From an uncultured Ruminococcus sp. (GTDB taxonomy: Bacteria > Bacillota > Clostridia > Oscillospirales > Acutalibacteraceae), in contig CACYDK010000153.1 in the NCBI GenBank assembly GCA_902773155.1, positions 1 to 5,968 on the forward strand: a stretch of DNA of 5,968 nt. The letters run 5' to 3'. Under the pieces are notes generated by a model that was not told the origin of the DNA, searched no databases, and worked only from the letters and a program-made list of their open reading frames with translations. How positions within the stretch are numbered: the stretch's first letter is position 1; every line of letters starts with the position of its first letter. Shown one piece after another: positions 1 to 5,968 of this stretch. The position numbers were made by a program, and so were the translations under genes.

Positions 1-692
1 ACATAGCACACAAAGAGCACAAACGACGCGTTTGAATCGCACAACAGAAGCGAGATCATATCAACCGAAAGACAACAGGCTATCCAAATACGGCTGAGTC
101 TGCCGCGCTTTGCCTGCAGTAAAAAGTCGTGCTTTGTTATGATATGACAGCAAACTATTGAAACCACTGATATAAAACCAAGGATATTCGGATTAATATA
201 CACTCCGGTATAGCGGTTTTCGTAAATAATAAACTTTATCCAGCCCCAGTCGAACTTTACTCCGGAGAGCATAAAGGCAAAGCCCAATGCCCCGAATCCT
301 GTAGTTGCGTAAATGATGAATTTACACACCTTATAAAGCTCTCCCTTGCTGTTGAGCTCCTTTTCGGTATGTATTCCGTAAAAAATGAAGAAACAGATGC
401 TTATGTGCATCAGAATAACGATGTTGTACACGAGACCCATCGACATATTCAGAAGCATCGTAACAAAATTAACGGCAATAAAGGCCAGTATCCACAGCAA
501 AAACCTGAATCTGTCAAAGCATTCCTGATATTTAATTTTGTAATAGATCAGATATACGCCCCATATTACAAGCGGTACAAGGCATACGTAGGCCGGGATC
601 TGGATAAAGGCTATATTGGTGAAATAAAGCACAATAAGGTAGCACACGCGAAAGCGCGAAGGATCCCTTAGCCTGTTTAATAATGCTGCCAT
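1..692 (-). CDS. O-antigen ligase/polymerase-like membrane protein (3' end outside window)
   Basis: This reading frame stays open on the minus strand from an ATG at 692 to the window edge, giving 230 residues with no stop. A GGAG ribosome binding site lies at 700-703, eight bases from the ATG. The protein is very hydrophobic, with about six or seven candidate membrane segments (roughly residues 16-50, 64-81, 86-106, 122-143, 165-185 and 200-217). Residues 160-169 read RYTGVYINPN followed by LGF. This Asn-Pro-Asn signature is typical of Wzy/WaaL-type O-antigen ligase and polymerase proteins of Gram-positive polysaccharide clusters. A later DSNAS (219-223) resembles the short serine motif also common there. 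By family it would transfer or polymerise undecaprenyl-linked glycans on the outer face of the membrane; the acceptor cannot be inferred. It starts 69 bases after the sugar transferase stop and is probably in the same operon. A 7-base tandem duplication (TCCGTAA twice on the plus strand, 701-714) abuts the ribosome binding site. A flippase or another polytopic glycan protein is the alternative. Confidence 0.75.
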   Translation of the reverse strand, partial: MAALLNRLRDPSRFRVCYLIVLYFTNIAFIQIPAYVCLVPLVIWGVYLIYYKIKYQECFDRFRFLLWILAFIAVNFVTMLLNMSMGLVYNIVILMHISICFFIFYGIHTEKELNSKGELYKVCKFIIYATTGFGALGFAFMLSGVKFDWGWIKFIIYENRYTGVYINPNILGFISVVSIVCCHIITKHDFLLQAKRGRLSRIWIACCLSVDMISLLLCDSNASFVLFVCY

Positions 693-761
693 AGTTCAAC
701 TCCGTAATCCGTAATTCCCTGCCAAATAAAAATTAACCTCTGATAAATAATACGAAAGAGC

Positions 762-1448
762 TTAGTGGAATAAAACCTCTTTAACGGTTTTCAGCATAAG
801 ATAAAAATCGTTTCGAACCCCAAAGGTTTTGAGATAAAGCAGATTGTAACGCATTTTTTTTGGAAGAATAACCTTAACGTAATCCTCATCGACATTAGTG
901 CTGGTTTCGAGGAGCCTGTCCTCGTTCTTGAATTTTATACTGGCGAGACTGGTGATCCCTGCCGGCATAAGAAGAGTAGCGTACATATTCTCGGAATACT
1001 TTTCGACATAAGCGGGAACCTCGGGACGGGTTCCGACGAAGCTCATATCGCCCTTGAGAACATTGATGATCTGCGGAAGTTCGTCGAGGCGGTATTTCCT
1101 CAGGAAATGCCCGATACCCGTAATACGGCTGTCGCCTCCCTTAGTGACCAATGTTCCCATCTTGTCGGCGTTTACAACCATTGTCCGAAATTTATAGATC
1201 CCGAACTTTTTACCGTAGGTCGTAACTCTCGTCTGGATATAAAGCACGGGTCCCTTTGAGGTCAGCTTTATCGAAATCGCGAGAATAATCATCGGAAGAA
1301 TCAGCAGAATAAGAAGTATGACGGATGAGGTGATATCAATTATTCTTTTTATAGCTAAACTTCGTCTTTTTTTACTTAGAATATCATAATATTCCTTAAC
1401 AGCTTTGTTCTGAAGCTTTTCAGGAAGCTGTTCAAAAGGCAGTAACAT
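762..1448 (-). CDS. Bacterial sugar transferase (undecaprenyl-phosphate sugar-phosphate transferase)
   Basis: A 228-residue monotopic phosphoglycosyl transferase of the PglC/WcaJ C-terminal type. Such enzymes move a sugar phosphate from a nucleotide-sugar to undecaprenyl phosphate at the inner membrane face, the first committed step in exopolysaccharide, capsule or glycan assembly. In order: basic KRIID (34-38); a hydrophobic re-entrant helix about 42-61 broken by Pro52; GPVLYIQTRV (66-75); KFRTM (86-90); GDSRIT (105-110); the LDELPQ segment with the catalytic Asp122-Glu123 dyad; and GDMSFVGTRPEVP (133-145). The C-terminal part reads PAGITSLASIK instead of the common PGITGLAQ-type segment, which indicates a subfamily rather than damage. 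Length fits the short family without the N-terminal CoA-binding-like region. The ATG at 1448 is chosen because GGAGGA lies just upstream (1452-1457 on the complement). A TTG at 1463 would place the start before that site and is rejected. It heads the operon with the O-antigen ligase-like gene. The sugar is unknown. Confidence 0.93.
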   Translation of the reverse strand: MLLPFEQLPEKLQNKAVKEYYDILSKKRRSLAIKRIIDITSSVILLILLILPMIILAISIKLTSKGPVLYIQTRVTTYGKKFGIYKFRTMVVNADKMGTLVTKGGDSRITGIGHFLRKYRLDELPQIINVLKGDMSFVGTRPEVPAYVEKYSENMYATLLMPAGITSLASIKFKNEDRLLETSTNVDEDYVKVILPKKMRYNLLYLKTFGVRNDFYLMLKTVKEVLFH

Positions 1449-1505
1449 AATTCCTCCAAACAAGAAATGCTAAACGCACAATACTCCATAGTAATATTCT
1501 TATAA

Positions 1506-1534
1506 ATTATATATCAAAATATGAAATAATTCAA
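1506..1534 (-). promoter_or_regulatory. Proximal sigma-A promoter of the polysaccharide operon
   Basis: On the minus strand TTGAAT (1534-1529) is followed after 17 bases by a perfect TATAAT (1511-1506). Transcription would start near 1499, giving a leader of about 50 bases before the sugar transferase ATG. It lies downstream of the leader terminator at 1604-1634, so it would allow expression independent of that terminator. It sits in very AT-rich DNA, where chance matches are common. Confidence 0.55.
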
Positions 1535-1603
1535 GATATTTTAAATTATGTTGTAAAATTGTAAGAATTAATAAAAATTATTACGCAATGGTTTTATAAA
1601 AGT

Positions 1604-1634
1604 AAAAAACCGACGGTAAAACCGCCGGCTTTTT
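1604..1634 (-). terminator. Intrinsic terminator inside the polysaccharide operon leader
   Basis: The arms are 1610-1617 and 1621-1628 with a 3-base loop. On the minus strand the single imperfect position becomes a G-U pair, whereas on the plus strand it is an A-C mismatch. The minus-strand RNA also gains a G-U pair and A-U pairs outside the arms and ends in six U (1609-1604). This favours minus-strand termination. No gene lies upstream on that strand, only the promoter at 1685-1712, so the terminator would act on the leader of the sugar transferase operon as an attenuator, or end a short RNA of about 70 bases. Confidence 0.7.
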
Positions 1635-1684
1635 AGGTAATTTTATGGAGTAATCAAAACACTTTTCTTCTCTGTCCTGCGTAT

Positions 1685-1712
1685 ATAATAACATATTTTT
1701 ATAAAATGTCAA
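1685..1712 (-). promoter_or_regulatory. Distal sigma-A promoter reading toward the sugar transferase
   Basis: On the minus strand a perfect TTGACA (1712-1707) is followed after 16 bases by TATTAT (1690-1685), five of six matches to the -10 consensus. Transcription would begin near 1678 and meet the terminator at 1604-1634 after some 45 to 70 bases. No gene other than the downstream operon is available for it to serve. Confidence 0.65.
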
Positions 1713-1849
1713 CAGTTTTTTGAAAAAAATATTAAAAAAAATATAGATTTATTATCAAATTATACAAAACACTATATAAATTGCGGTTTTCAGGCGTTAT
1801 CAAACAATTAATTACTAAATTTTAACCGATAAATAAAGATCAAAAACTA

Positions 1850-1878
1850 TTGACTGACGTAATCTTATGTTGTAAAAT
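1850..1878 (+). promoter_or_regulatory. Sigma-A promoter of the DUF1292 gene
   Basis: TTGACT (1850-1855) is followed after exactly 17 bases by TAAAAT (1873-1878); each hexamer has one mismatch to consensus. Transcription would start near 1885, leaving about 19 bases before the ATG at 1904. The promoter covers the TTG at 1850 that would otherwise extend the reading frame, so the longer protein is unlikely. Confidence 0.75.
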
Positions 1879-1903
1879 ATTTGTACAAGAAATGGAGACG
1901 GCT

Positions 1904-2188
1904 ATGGGAAACGATTATTCACCGGATTTAATAACACTGATAGACGAAAACGGCGGTGAGCACAGCTTTGAAATACTCGATTCTCTCGAGGAAAACGAGC
2001 GGATTTTCTATGCGCTCATGCCCGTTTTTGAGGACAAAACCGATATGCTCTACGACAGCGGAGAATACACGATTCTCGAGGCGGTCGAGTCGGACGGCGA
2101 GGAAGAACTCGCGGAGCTTGAGGACGAAGAGCTGAGAAAAAGACTCTCCGACCTGTTCGAAGAGCGTTTTAACGATATGTTTTATTGA
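1904..2188 (+). CDS. DUF1292 domain protein, small and acidic
   Basis: A 94-residue, strongly acidic protein that resembles the DUF1292 family (YrzB type) of Firmicutes. The N-terminal half follows the family pattern: a short strand (LITLIDENGGEHSFEILDSL, residues 9-28), then ERIFYALMPV (32-41), then EYTILEAVESDGEEEL (54-69), and a C-terminal acidic helix (about 71-90). The molecular function of the family is not established, and no catalytic motif, signal peptide or membrane segment is visible. The ATG at 1904 is chosen because GGAG (1894-1897) lies six bases upstream and the promoter at 1850-1878 leaves no room for an earlier start. An in-frame ATG at 1892 is possible but has no ribosome binding site. 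In many Firmicutes a DUF1292 gene sits beside yrvE/ruvX-like genes, which are not present here. It is followed after only seven bases by the 6S-like RNA. Confidence 0.85.
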   Translation: MGNDYSPDLITLIDENGGEHSFEILDSLEENERIFYALMPVFEDKTDMLYDSGEYTILEAVESDGEEELAELEDEELRKRLSDLFEERFNDMFY

Positions 2189-2195
2189 TCATTTT

Positions 2196-2379
2196 CCTGC
2201 CCGATTCGTGTATGCAATTAAAATAACCCTACAACATTTAAATCGGGAGCTCAGCTCTTTTTGTGGTGTGCAGACCTCTCCGTTTTCGGAACGTTGGGAG
2301 TACTAAAGCAACGAGGCGGCACCCACCTGTCCTTTAGTAGGCAGGTTATTCAGTATTGCTTTCGATCGGGCGGGTTTTT
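2196..2379 (+). ncRNA. ssrS: 6S RNA candidate
   Basis: This non-coding stretch folds like 6S RNA, which binds sigma-A RNA polymerase by mimicking an open promoter. The ends pair without interruption: 2196-2206 with 2364-2374 (11 pairs, including G-U), followed directly by five T (2375-2379), as expected for a finished 3' end. Inside it, 2214-2218 pairs with 2355-2359 and 2222-2228 with 2344-2350. After an unpaired 5' strand (about 2229-2262), the apical arm pairs GTGG (2263-2266) with CCAC (2323-2326), CCTC (2275-2278) with GAGG (2313-2316), and ends in TCCG-TTTT-CGGA (2279-2290). The segment GGCGGCACCCACCTG (2315-2329) and the small hairpin 2325-2331 with 2340-2346 resemble the 3' side of the 6S central region in other bacteria. 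That hairpin competes with two of the stems, as in the known 6S rearrangement. Size (about 184 bases) fits. No strong promoter is seen; an extended -10 (TG-T-TTTATT, 2178-2186) is the best candidate, otherwise it is cut from the DUF1292 transcript. Assignment is from pattern and memory, not a covariance search. Confidence 0.7.
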
Positions 2380-2404
2380 CTTGCTTTACCGCTTAACAAA
2401 CTTT

Positions 2405-2427
2405 TGCGCCGTTTGAGCGCATTTTTT
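2405..2427 (+). terminator. Intrinsic terminator just before gpsA
   Basis: TGCGC (2405-2409) and GCGCA (2417-2421) form a five-pair hairpin with a seven-base loop, followed by six T (2422-2427). It would stop transcripts from the DUF1292/6S region. It ends only ten bases before the gpsA ribosome binding site, so read-through or control of termination would decide gpsA expression. A competing hairpin pairs CAAAC (2397-2401) with GTTTG (2411-2415) and cannot form at the same time. The stem is short, so strength is uncertain. Confidence 0.55.
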
Positions 2428-2448
2428 ATAATCACACGGAGGATAGTT

Positions 2449-3411
2449 ATGAAGATTTCCGTTTTAGGCACAGGCCGCTGGGGCAGCTGTATCGCATGGT
2501 ATTTGGATAAAATCGGCCACGAGGTAGTTTCGAGAGGTCTTGAGGACGCGCCGGATTTTCAGGCGCTGTATAAAACCCACAAGAACGATTACCTCACCTT
2601 TCCCCCGTCGATCGAGGTAACGTCCGATTTAAAGTACGCCGTCGAAAGAGCCGAGGTTATCATAATCTCGATATCGTCGCAGTTTTTGCGCTCATATATG
2701 CAGGAAATCATCAACTATGACCTTGACGGGAAAATATTTGTGCTCTGCATGAAGGGCGTTGAGGAATCAACAGGCAAACGCCTCTCTGAGGTCATGAGCG
2801 ATTTTGTTGATACGGAGAAAACTCCGGTCGCTGTTTGGGTAGGCCCCGGTCATCCGCAGGATTATGTGCGCGGCGTTCAGAACTGTATGGTTATCGACAG
2901 CAATAATTACGAGGTCAAAAAAATGCTCGTTAATCAGTTCTCCTCCGACTTGATAAGATTCTACATAGGCACCGACCTTATCGGAAGCGAGATCGGAGCG
3001 GCGGCGAAAAACGTTGTCGGAATCGCGGCGGGTTTTCTGGACGGGCTCGGAATGACCTCCTTAAAGGGCGCGCTTATGTCCAGAGGAACGCAGGAAATCG
3101 GGCGACTCATAAAAGCCTGCGGCGGAAACGAGAGAAGCGCTTACGGGCTCTGTCATCTGGGCGACTACGAGGCTACCCTGTTTTCGCGCTGGTCTCACAA
3201 CAGGATGTACGGCGAGGATTATGCCAAGGGGATAAAGTTTGATAAGCTCGCTGAAGGTGTTATGACCTCGAAGGCGCTTAAAAAGCTCGCCGACAAATAC
3301 GGAGTTGACGTTCCGATAGTGAGCGGCGTATACAACGTACTTTTTAACGGCAAGGAGATCAAGGAAGAGCTCGGGAAGCTGTTCTTAAGAGACGTAAAGG
3401 CGGAGTTCTGA
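2449..3411 (+). CDS. gpsA: NAD(P)H-dependent glycerol-3-phosphate dehydrogenase, divergent GpsA
   Basis: A 320-residue cytosolic enzyme of the GpsA family, which reduces dihydroxyacetone phosphate to sn-glycerol 3-phosphate for phospholipid synthesis. The N-terminal Rossmann fold starts at once with VLGTGRWGS (5-13, the GxGxxG nucleotide loop). SISSQFLR (74-81) and CMKGVEESTG (100-109) are the conserved cofactor and substrate loops, and GPGHPQDYVRG (132-142) takes the place of the usual GPSHAEEV segment. The C-terminal domain carries GSEIGAAAKNV (179-189) with the catalytic lysine at 187, then DGLG (198-201), SRGTQEIGRL (211-220), LGDYEAT (237-243) and SRWSHNR (246-252). Length is slightly below the usual 330 or so. 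Differences include GDY for the common GDL and a region after strand two that lacks the usual Trp-x-Arg, so NAD versus NADP choice is unclear. Start: ATG at 2449 with GGAGGA at 2438-2443; upstream in-frame codons run through the terminator and 6S region and are rejected. Its stop overlaps the flavodoxin start. Confidence 0.9.
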   Translation: MKISVLGTGRWGSCIAWYLDKIGHEVVSRGLEDAPDFQALYKTHKNDYLTFPPSIEVTSDLKYAVERAEVIIISISSQFLRSYMQEIINYDLDGKIFVLCMKGVEESTGKRLSEVMSDFVDTEKTPVAVWVGPGHPQDYVRGVQNCMVIDSNNYEVKKMLVNQFSSDLIRFYIGTDLIGSEIGAAAKNVVGIAAGFLDGLGMTSLKGALMSRGTQEIGRLIKACGGNERSAYGLCHLGDYEATLFSRWSHNRMYGEDYAKGIKFDKLAEGVMTSKALKKLADKYGVDVPIVSGVYNVLFNGKEIKEELGKLFLRDVKAEF

Positions 3412-3890
3412 TGAAAGCTTTGGTTTACTATTCAATGAACGGAAACACGGAATTTGCCTCCGGTAAAATATCCGAGATCACAGGAGCAAAGCTTATAAAA
3501 ATCGAACCCGAAAAGGCTTATCCGAATAAGGGTATGCGCAAATTCTTGAAAGGCGGAAGGGACGCGATCAGACAAAAAACGCCAAAGCTCCTCCCCTATG
3601 AATTTGACGCCTCGCTATATGACGAGATCATTTTTGGATTTCCTGTTTGGGCGTCGAATGTCACCCCTCCGATAAGAAGCTTTATTGATGAGAACATGGA
3701 TGCAATAAAGAGCAAAACGGTCGCAGCCTTTGTGTGCTGCAGCGGCGGCGGAGCCGAAAAAACTCTTAATTCTTTAAAAGAATATTTAGGTCTCGACAGT
3801 TTTAAAGCCGAGCTTATTCTTCTCGACCCCAAGGATAAGCCGAAGGACTCAGACATAGAAAGCATAAAGGCTTTCTGCGAAAAGCTGTAG
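3411..3890 (+). CDS. Flavodoxin family protein
   Basis: A 159-residue flavodoxin-like protein, a small soluble FMN carrier or FMN-dependent oxidoreductase. The N-terminal strand KALVYYS leads into SMNGNT (8-13), the FMN-phosphate loop. IIFGFPVWASNVTPPIRSFI (73-92) is the second flavin-contact segment typical of the larger flavodoxin/WrbA-like group. VAAFVCCSGGG (104-114) follows the third core strand, and the chain closes with a helix. Length is normal for a complete single-domain flavodoxin and no signal peptide is present. The ATG at 3411 shares its A with the TGA of gpsA (TGATG) and has GGAG at 3402-3405, so the two genes are very probably translationally coupled. The partner or substrate is unknown. 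The pairing with gpsA suggests shared expression, but a direct functional link between a flavodoxin and glycerol phosphate synthesis is not established. A strong terminator follows about 78 bases downstream. Confidence 0.87.
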   Translation: MKALVYYSMNGNTEFASGKISEITGAKLIKIEPEKAYPNKGMRKFLKGGRDAIRQKTPKLLPYEFDASLYDEIIFGFPVWASNVTPPIRSFIDENMDAIKSKTVAAFVCCSGGGAEKTLNSLKEYLGLDSFKAELILLDPKDKPKDSDIESIKAFCEKL

Positions 3891-3967
3891 AAAACACACT
3901 TGTTGCATTCCCTGCATATTAAAATTAATCAAGTTTGATAGAGCTATAATATTCACTACTAAACAGA

Positions 3968-4001
3968 AACGCTTCCGGCAAAAGTCGGAAGCGTTCTTTT
4001 T
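3968..4001 (+). terminator. Strong intrinsic terminator of the gpsA-flavodoxin operon
   Basis: The arms 3968-3979 and 3984-3995 form a 12-pair stem (one G-U) around an AAAA loop, followed by C and five T (3997-4001). It ends plus-strand transcripts from gpsA and the flavodoxin gene before they run into groEL. The flanks extend the palindrome: 3955-3965 pairs with 4001-4011 with a single T-G position. Confidence 0.92.
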
Positions 4002-4096
4002 GTTTGGTAGTAAATTACGACAAATAGTAAAATTAGAATTATACTATTTTTAATCTTTATAACCTTGATATATAGGTGGCACCTACCAAACAAAAA
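3997..4096. repeat. Inverted repeat pair flanking an AT-rich core
   Basis: The 14 bases at 3997-4010 (TTTTTGTTTGGTAG) are the exact reverse complement of 4083-4096. Between them lie about 72 mostly A/T bases containing a further inverted pair, AAATAGTA (4022-4029) with TACTATTT (4042-4049), and a small palindrome, TAGGTG-G-CACCTA (4073-4085), overlapping the right arm. The left arm is also half of the extended stem of the terminator at 3955-4011, so alternative folds exclude one another. No reading frame is carried. It could be a small miniature inverted-repeat element, a bidirectional transcription end, or decay of an old insertion. Confidence 0.6.
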
Positions 4097-4111
4097 ATAA
4101 TTTATATTCTC

Positions 4112-4142
4112 CGCACAGTTTTCTGCTACGCAGAAACGTGCG
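4112..4142. other. Hairpin downstream of groEL
   Basis: TTTCTGC (4120-4126) and GCAGAAA (4130-4136) pair around a three-base loop, and CGCAC (4112-4116) pairs with GTGCG (4138-4142) outside a small internal loop. On the minus strand it is the second hairpin after the groEL stop. It is followed after some ten bases by an A/T-rich run including six U (4097-4092), so it may serve as back-up termination or as protection of the mRNA end. Confidence 0.55.
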
Positions 4143-4151
4143 ATGAGTAGC

Positions 4152-4176
4152 GAAAGGCGCGCAAAGCGCGCCTTTC
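4152..4176 (-). terminator. groESL terminator hairpin
   Basis: A perfect 11-pair stem (4152-4162 with 4166-4176, GAAAGGCGCGC type) closes a three-base loop 13 bases after the groEL stop. This is the expected place for the end of the groESL transcript. It lacks a U run on the minus-strand side, so it may be a weak terminator, may be mainly a 3'-end stabiliser, or may act with the next hairpin at 4112-4142. On the plus strand it is followed by CTTTCTTGCTGTTT-like sequence and might slightly impede opposing transcription. Confidence 0.65.
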
Positions 4177-4189
4177 TTGCTGTTTATTA

Positions 4190-5821
<1,632 letters not shown>

Positions 5822-5847
5822 TTACCTCCTAAATGTATCAAAAATGA

Positions 5848-5968
5848 TTATTCTACCGTCGCAAGAATATCGGACTGACGAACGATCGTGAATTCCTCGC
5901 CGTCGAGCTTTACCTCTGTTCCCGCATACTTTGAGGCGATTACCTTATCGCCGACCTTTACGTACATC
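5848..5968 (-). CDS. groS: Co-chaperonin GroES, C-terminal part (5' end outside window)
   Basis: The last 40 codons before a TAA at 5848-5850 read [20 protein letters not shown], then [19 protein letters not shown]. This matches the end of GroES: the VGDKV strand, the KYAGTEV turn, the EEFTIVR strand and the SDILA ending. GroES forms the seven-membered lid over the GroEL ring. The first visible Met is internal to the protein, not the start; some 50 further residues, including the mobile loop that binds GroEL, lie beyond the right edge. It is 32 bases upstream of groEL in the same direction, the standard groESL operon. Confidence 0.96.
   Translation of the reverse strand, partial: MYVKVGDKVIASKYAGTEVKLDGEEFTIVRQSDILATVE

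Noticed and set aside
369..671. Plus-strand open frame of 100 codons
   Set aside because: It lies opposite the O-antigen ligase-like gene, has no recognisable domain or convincing ribosome binding site, and the minus-strand frame carries a clear family motif.
1850..1903. N-terminal extension of the DUF1292 protein from TTG at 1850
   Set aside because: The TTG is part of the -35 box of a near-consensus promoter, and transcription would begin downstream of it.
2300..2330. T-box riboswitch reading of GGCGGCACCCACC before gpsA
   Set aside because: The conserved T-box antiterminator sequence is not matched, there is no specifier-loop arrangement, and gpsA is not an amino-acid gene; the terminal stem fits 6S RNA better.
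2404..2432. TTGCGC-17-TATAAT as a gpsA promoter
   Set aside because: Transcription would start near 2439, inside the ribosome binding site, leaving too little leader; the -35 box is poor and the TATAAT is part of the terminator T run.
2356..2448. N-terminal extension of GpsA by 31 residues
   Set aside because: The extension crosses the 6S-like RNA end and a terminator, while the ATG at 2449 has an ideal ribosome binding site and begins directly with the Rossmann strand.
3596..3865. Minus-strand open frame of 89 codons inside the flavodoxin gene
   Set aside because: Shadow of the flavodoxin reading frame; no family resemblance.
4070..4096. GGTGGCACC palindrome as a T-box antiterminator near 4076
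   Set aside because: It is a simple 13-base palindrome in a convergent gap with no downstream gene on the plus strand.

Overview
The window looks like chromosomal DNA from a Gram-positive anaerobe of the class Clostridia, most likely a Ruminococcus or other Oscillospiraceae relative. This is inferred from moderate-GC genes separated by very AT-rich gaps, strong GGAGG-type ribosome binding sites, sigma-A-type promoters, a DUF1292 protein (a family typical of Firmicutes), and the style of the GroEL and sugar transferase proteins. No species call is possible from the sequence alone.

Layout. (1) 1-1448, minus strand: the start of a surface polysaccharide operon. A membrane-anchored sugar-phosphate transferase is followed by an O-antigen ligase/polymerase-like membrane protein cut by the left edge. 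(2) 1449-1903: a 455-base AT-rich divergent control region. On the minus strand it holds a strong distal promoter, an intrinsic terminator in the leader, and a second promoter after that terminator. On the plus strand it holds a near-consensus promoter for the next gene. (3) 1904-2188, plus: a small acidic DUF1292 protein. (4) 2196-2379, plus: a structured RNA best read as 6S RNA, closed by an 11-bp terminal stem. (5) 2449-3890, plus: a GpsA-type glycerol-3-phosphate dehydrogenase whose stop overlaps the start of a small flavodoxin. (6) 3891-4189: a convergent gap rich in inverted repeats and terminators. (7) 4190-5968, minus: groEL and the 3' end of groES.

How the genes relate. The polysaccharide genes would act at the membrane on lipid-linked sugars: the transferase loads the first sugar phosphate on undecaprenyl phosphate, and the ligase-like protein would act on finished chains. 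GpsA feeds phospholipid synthesis and its flavodoxin partner carries electrons. 6S RNA would tune sigma-A RNA polymerase. GroES/GroEL form the general chaperonin. These are mostly independent units. No clearly new system is visible. The most unusual points are the promoter-terminator-promoter leader of the polysaccharide operon, the 6S-like RNA packed between DUF1292 and gpsA, and the nested inverted repeats between the flavodoxin gene and groEL.
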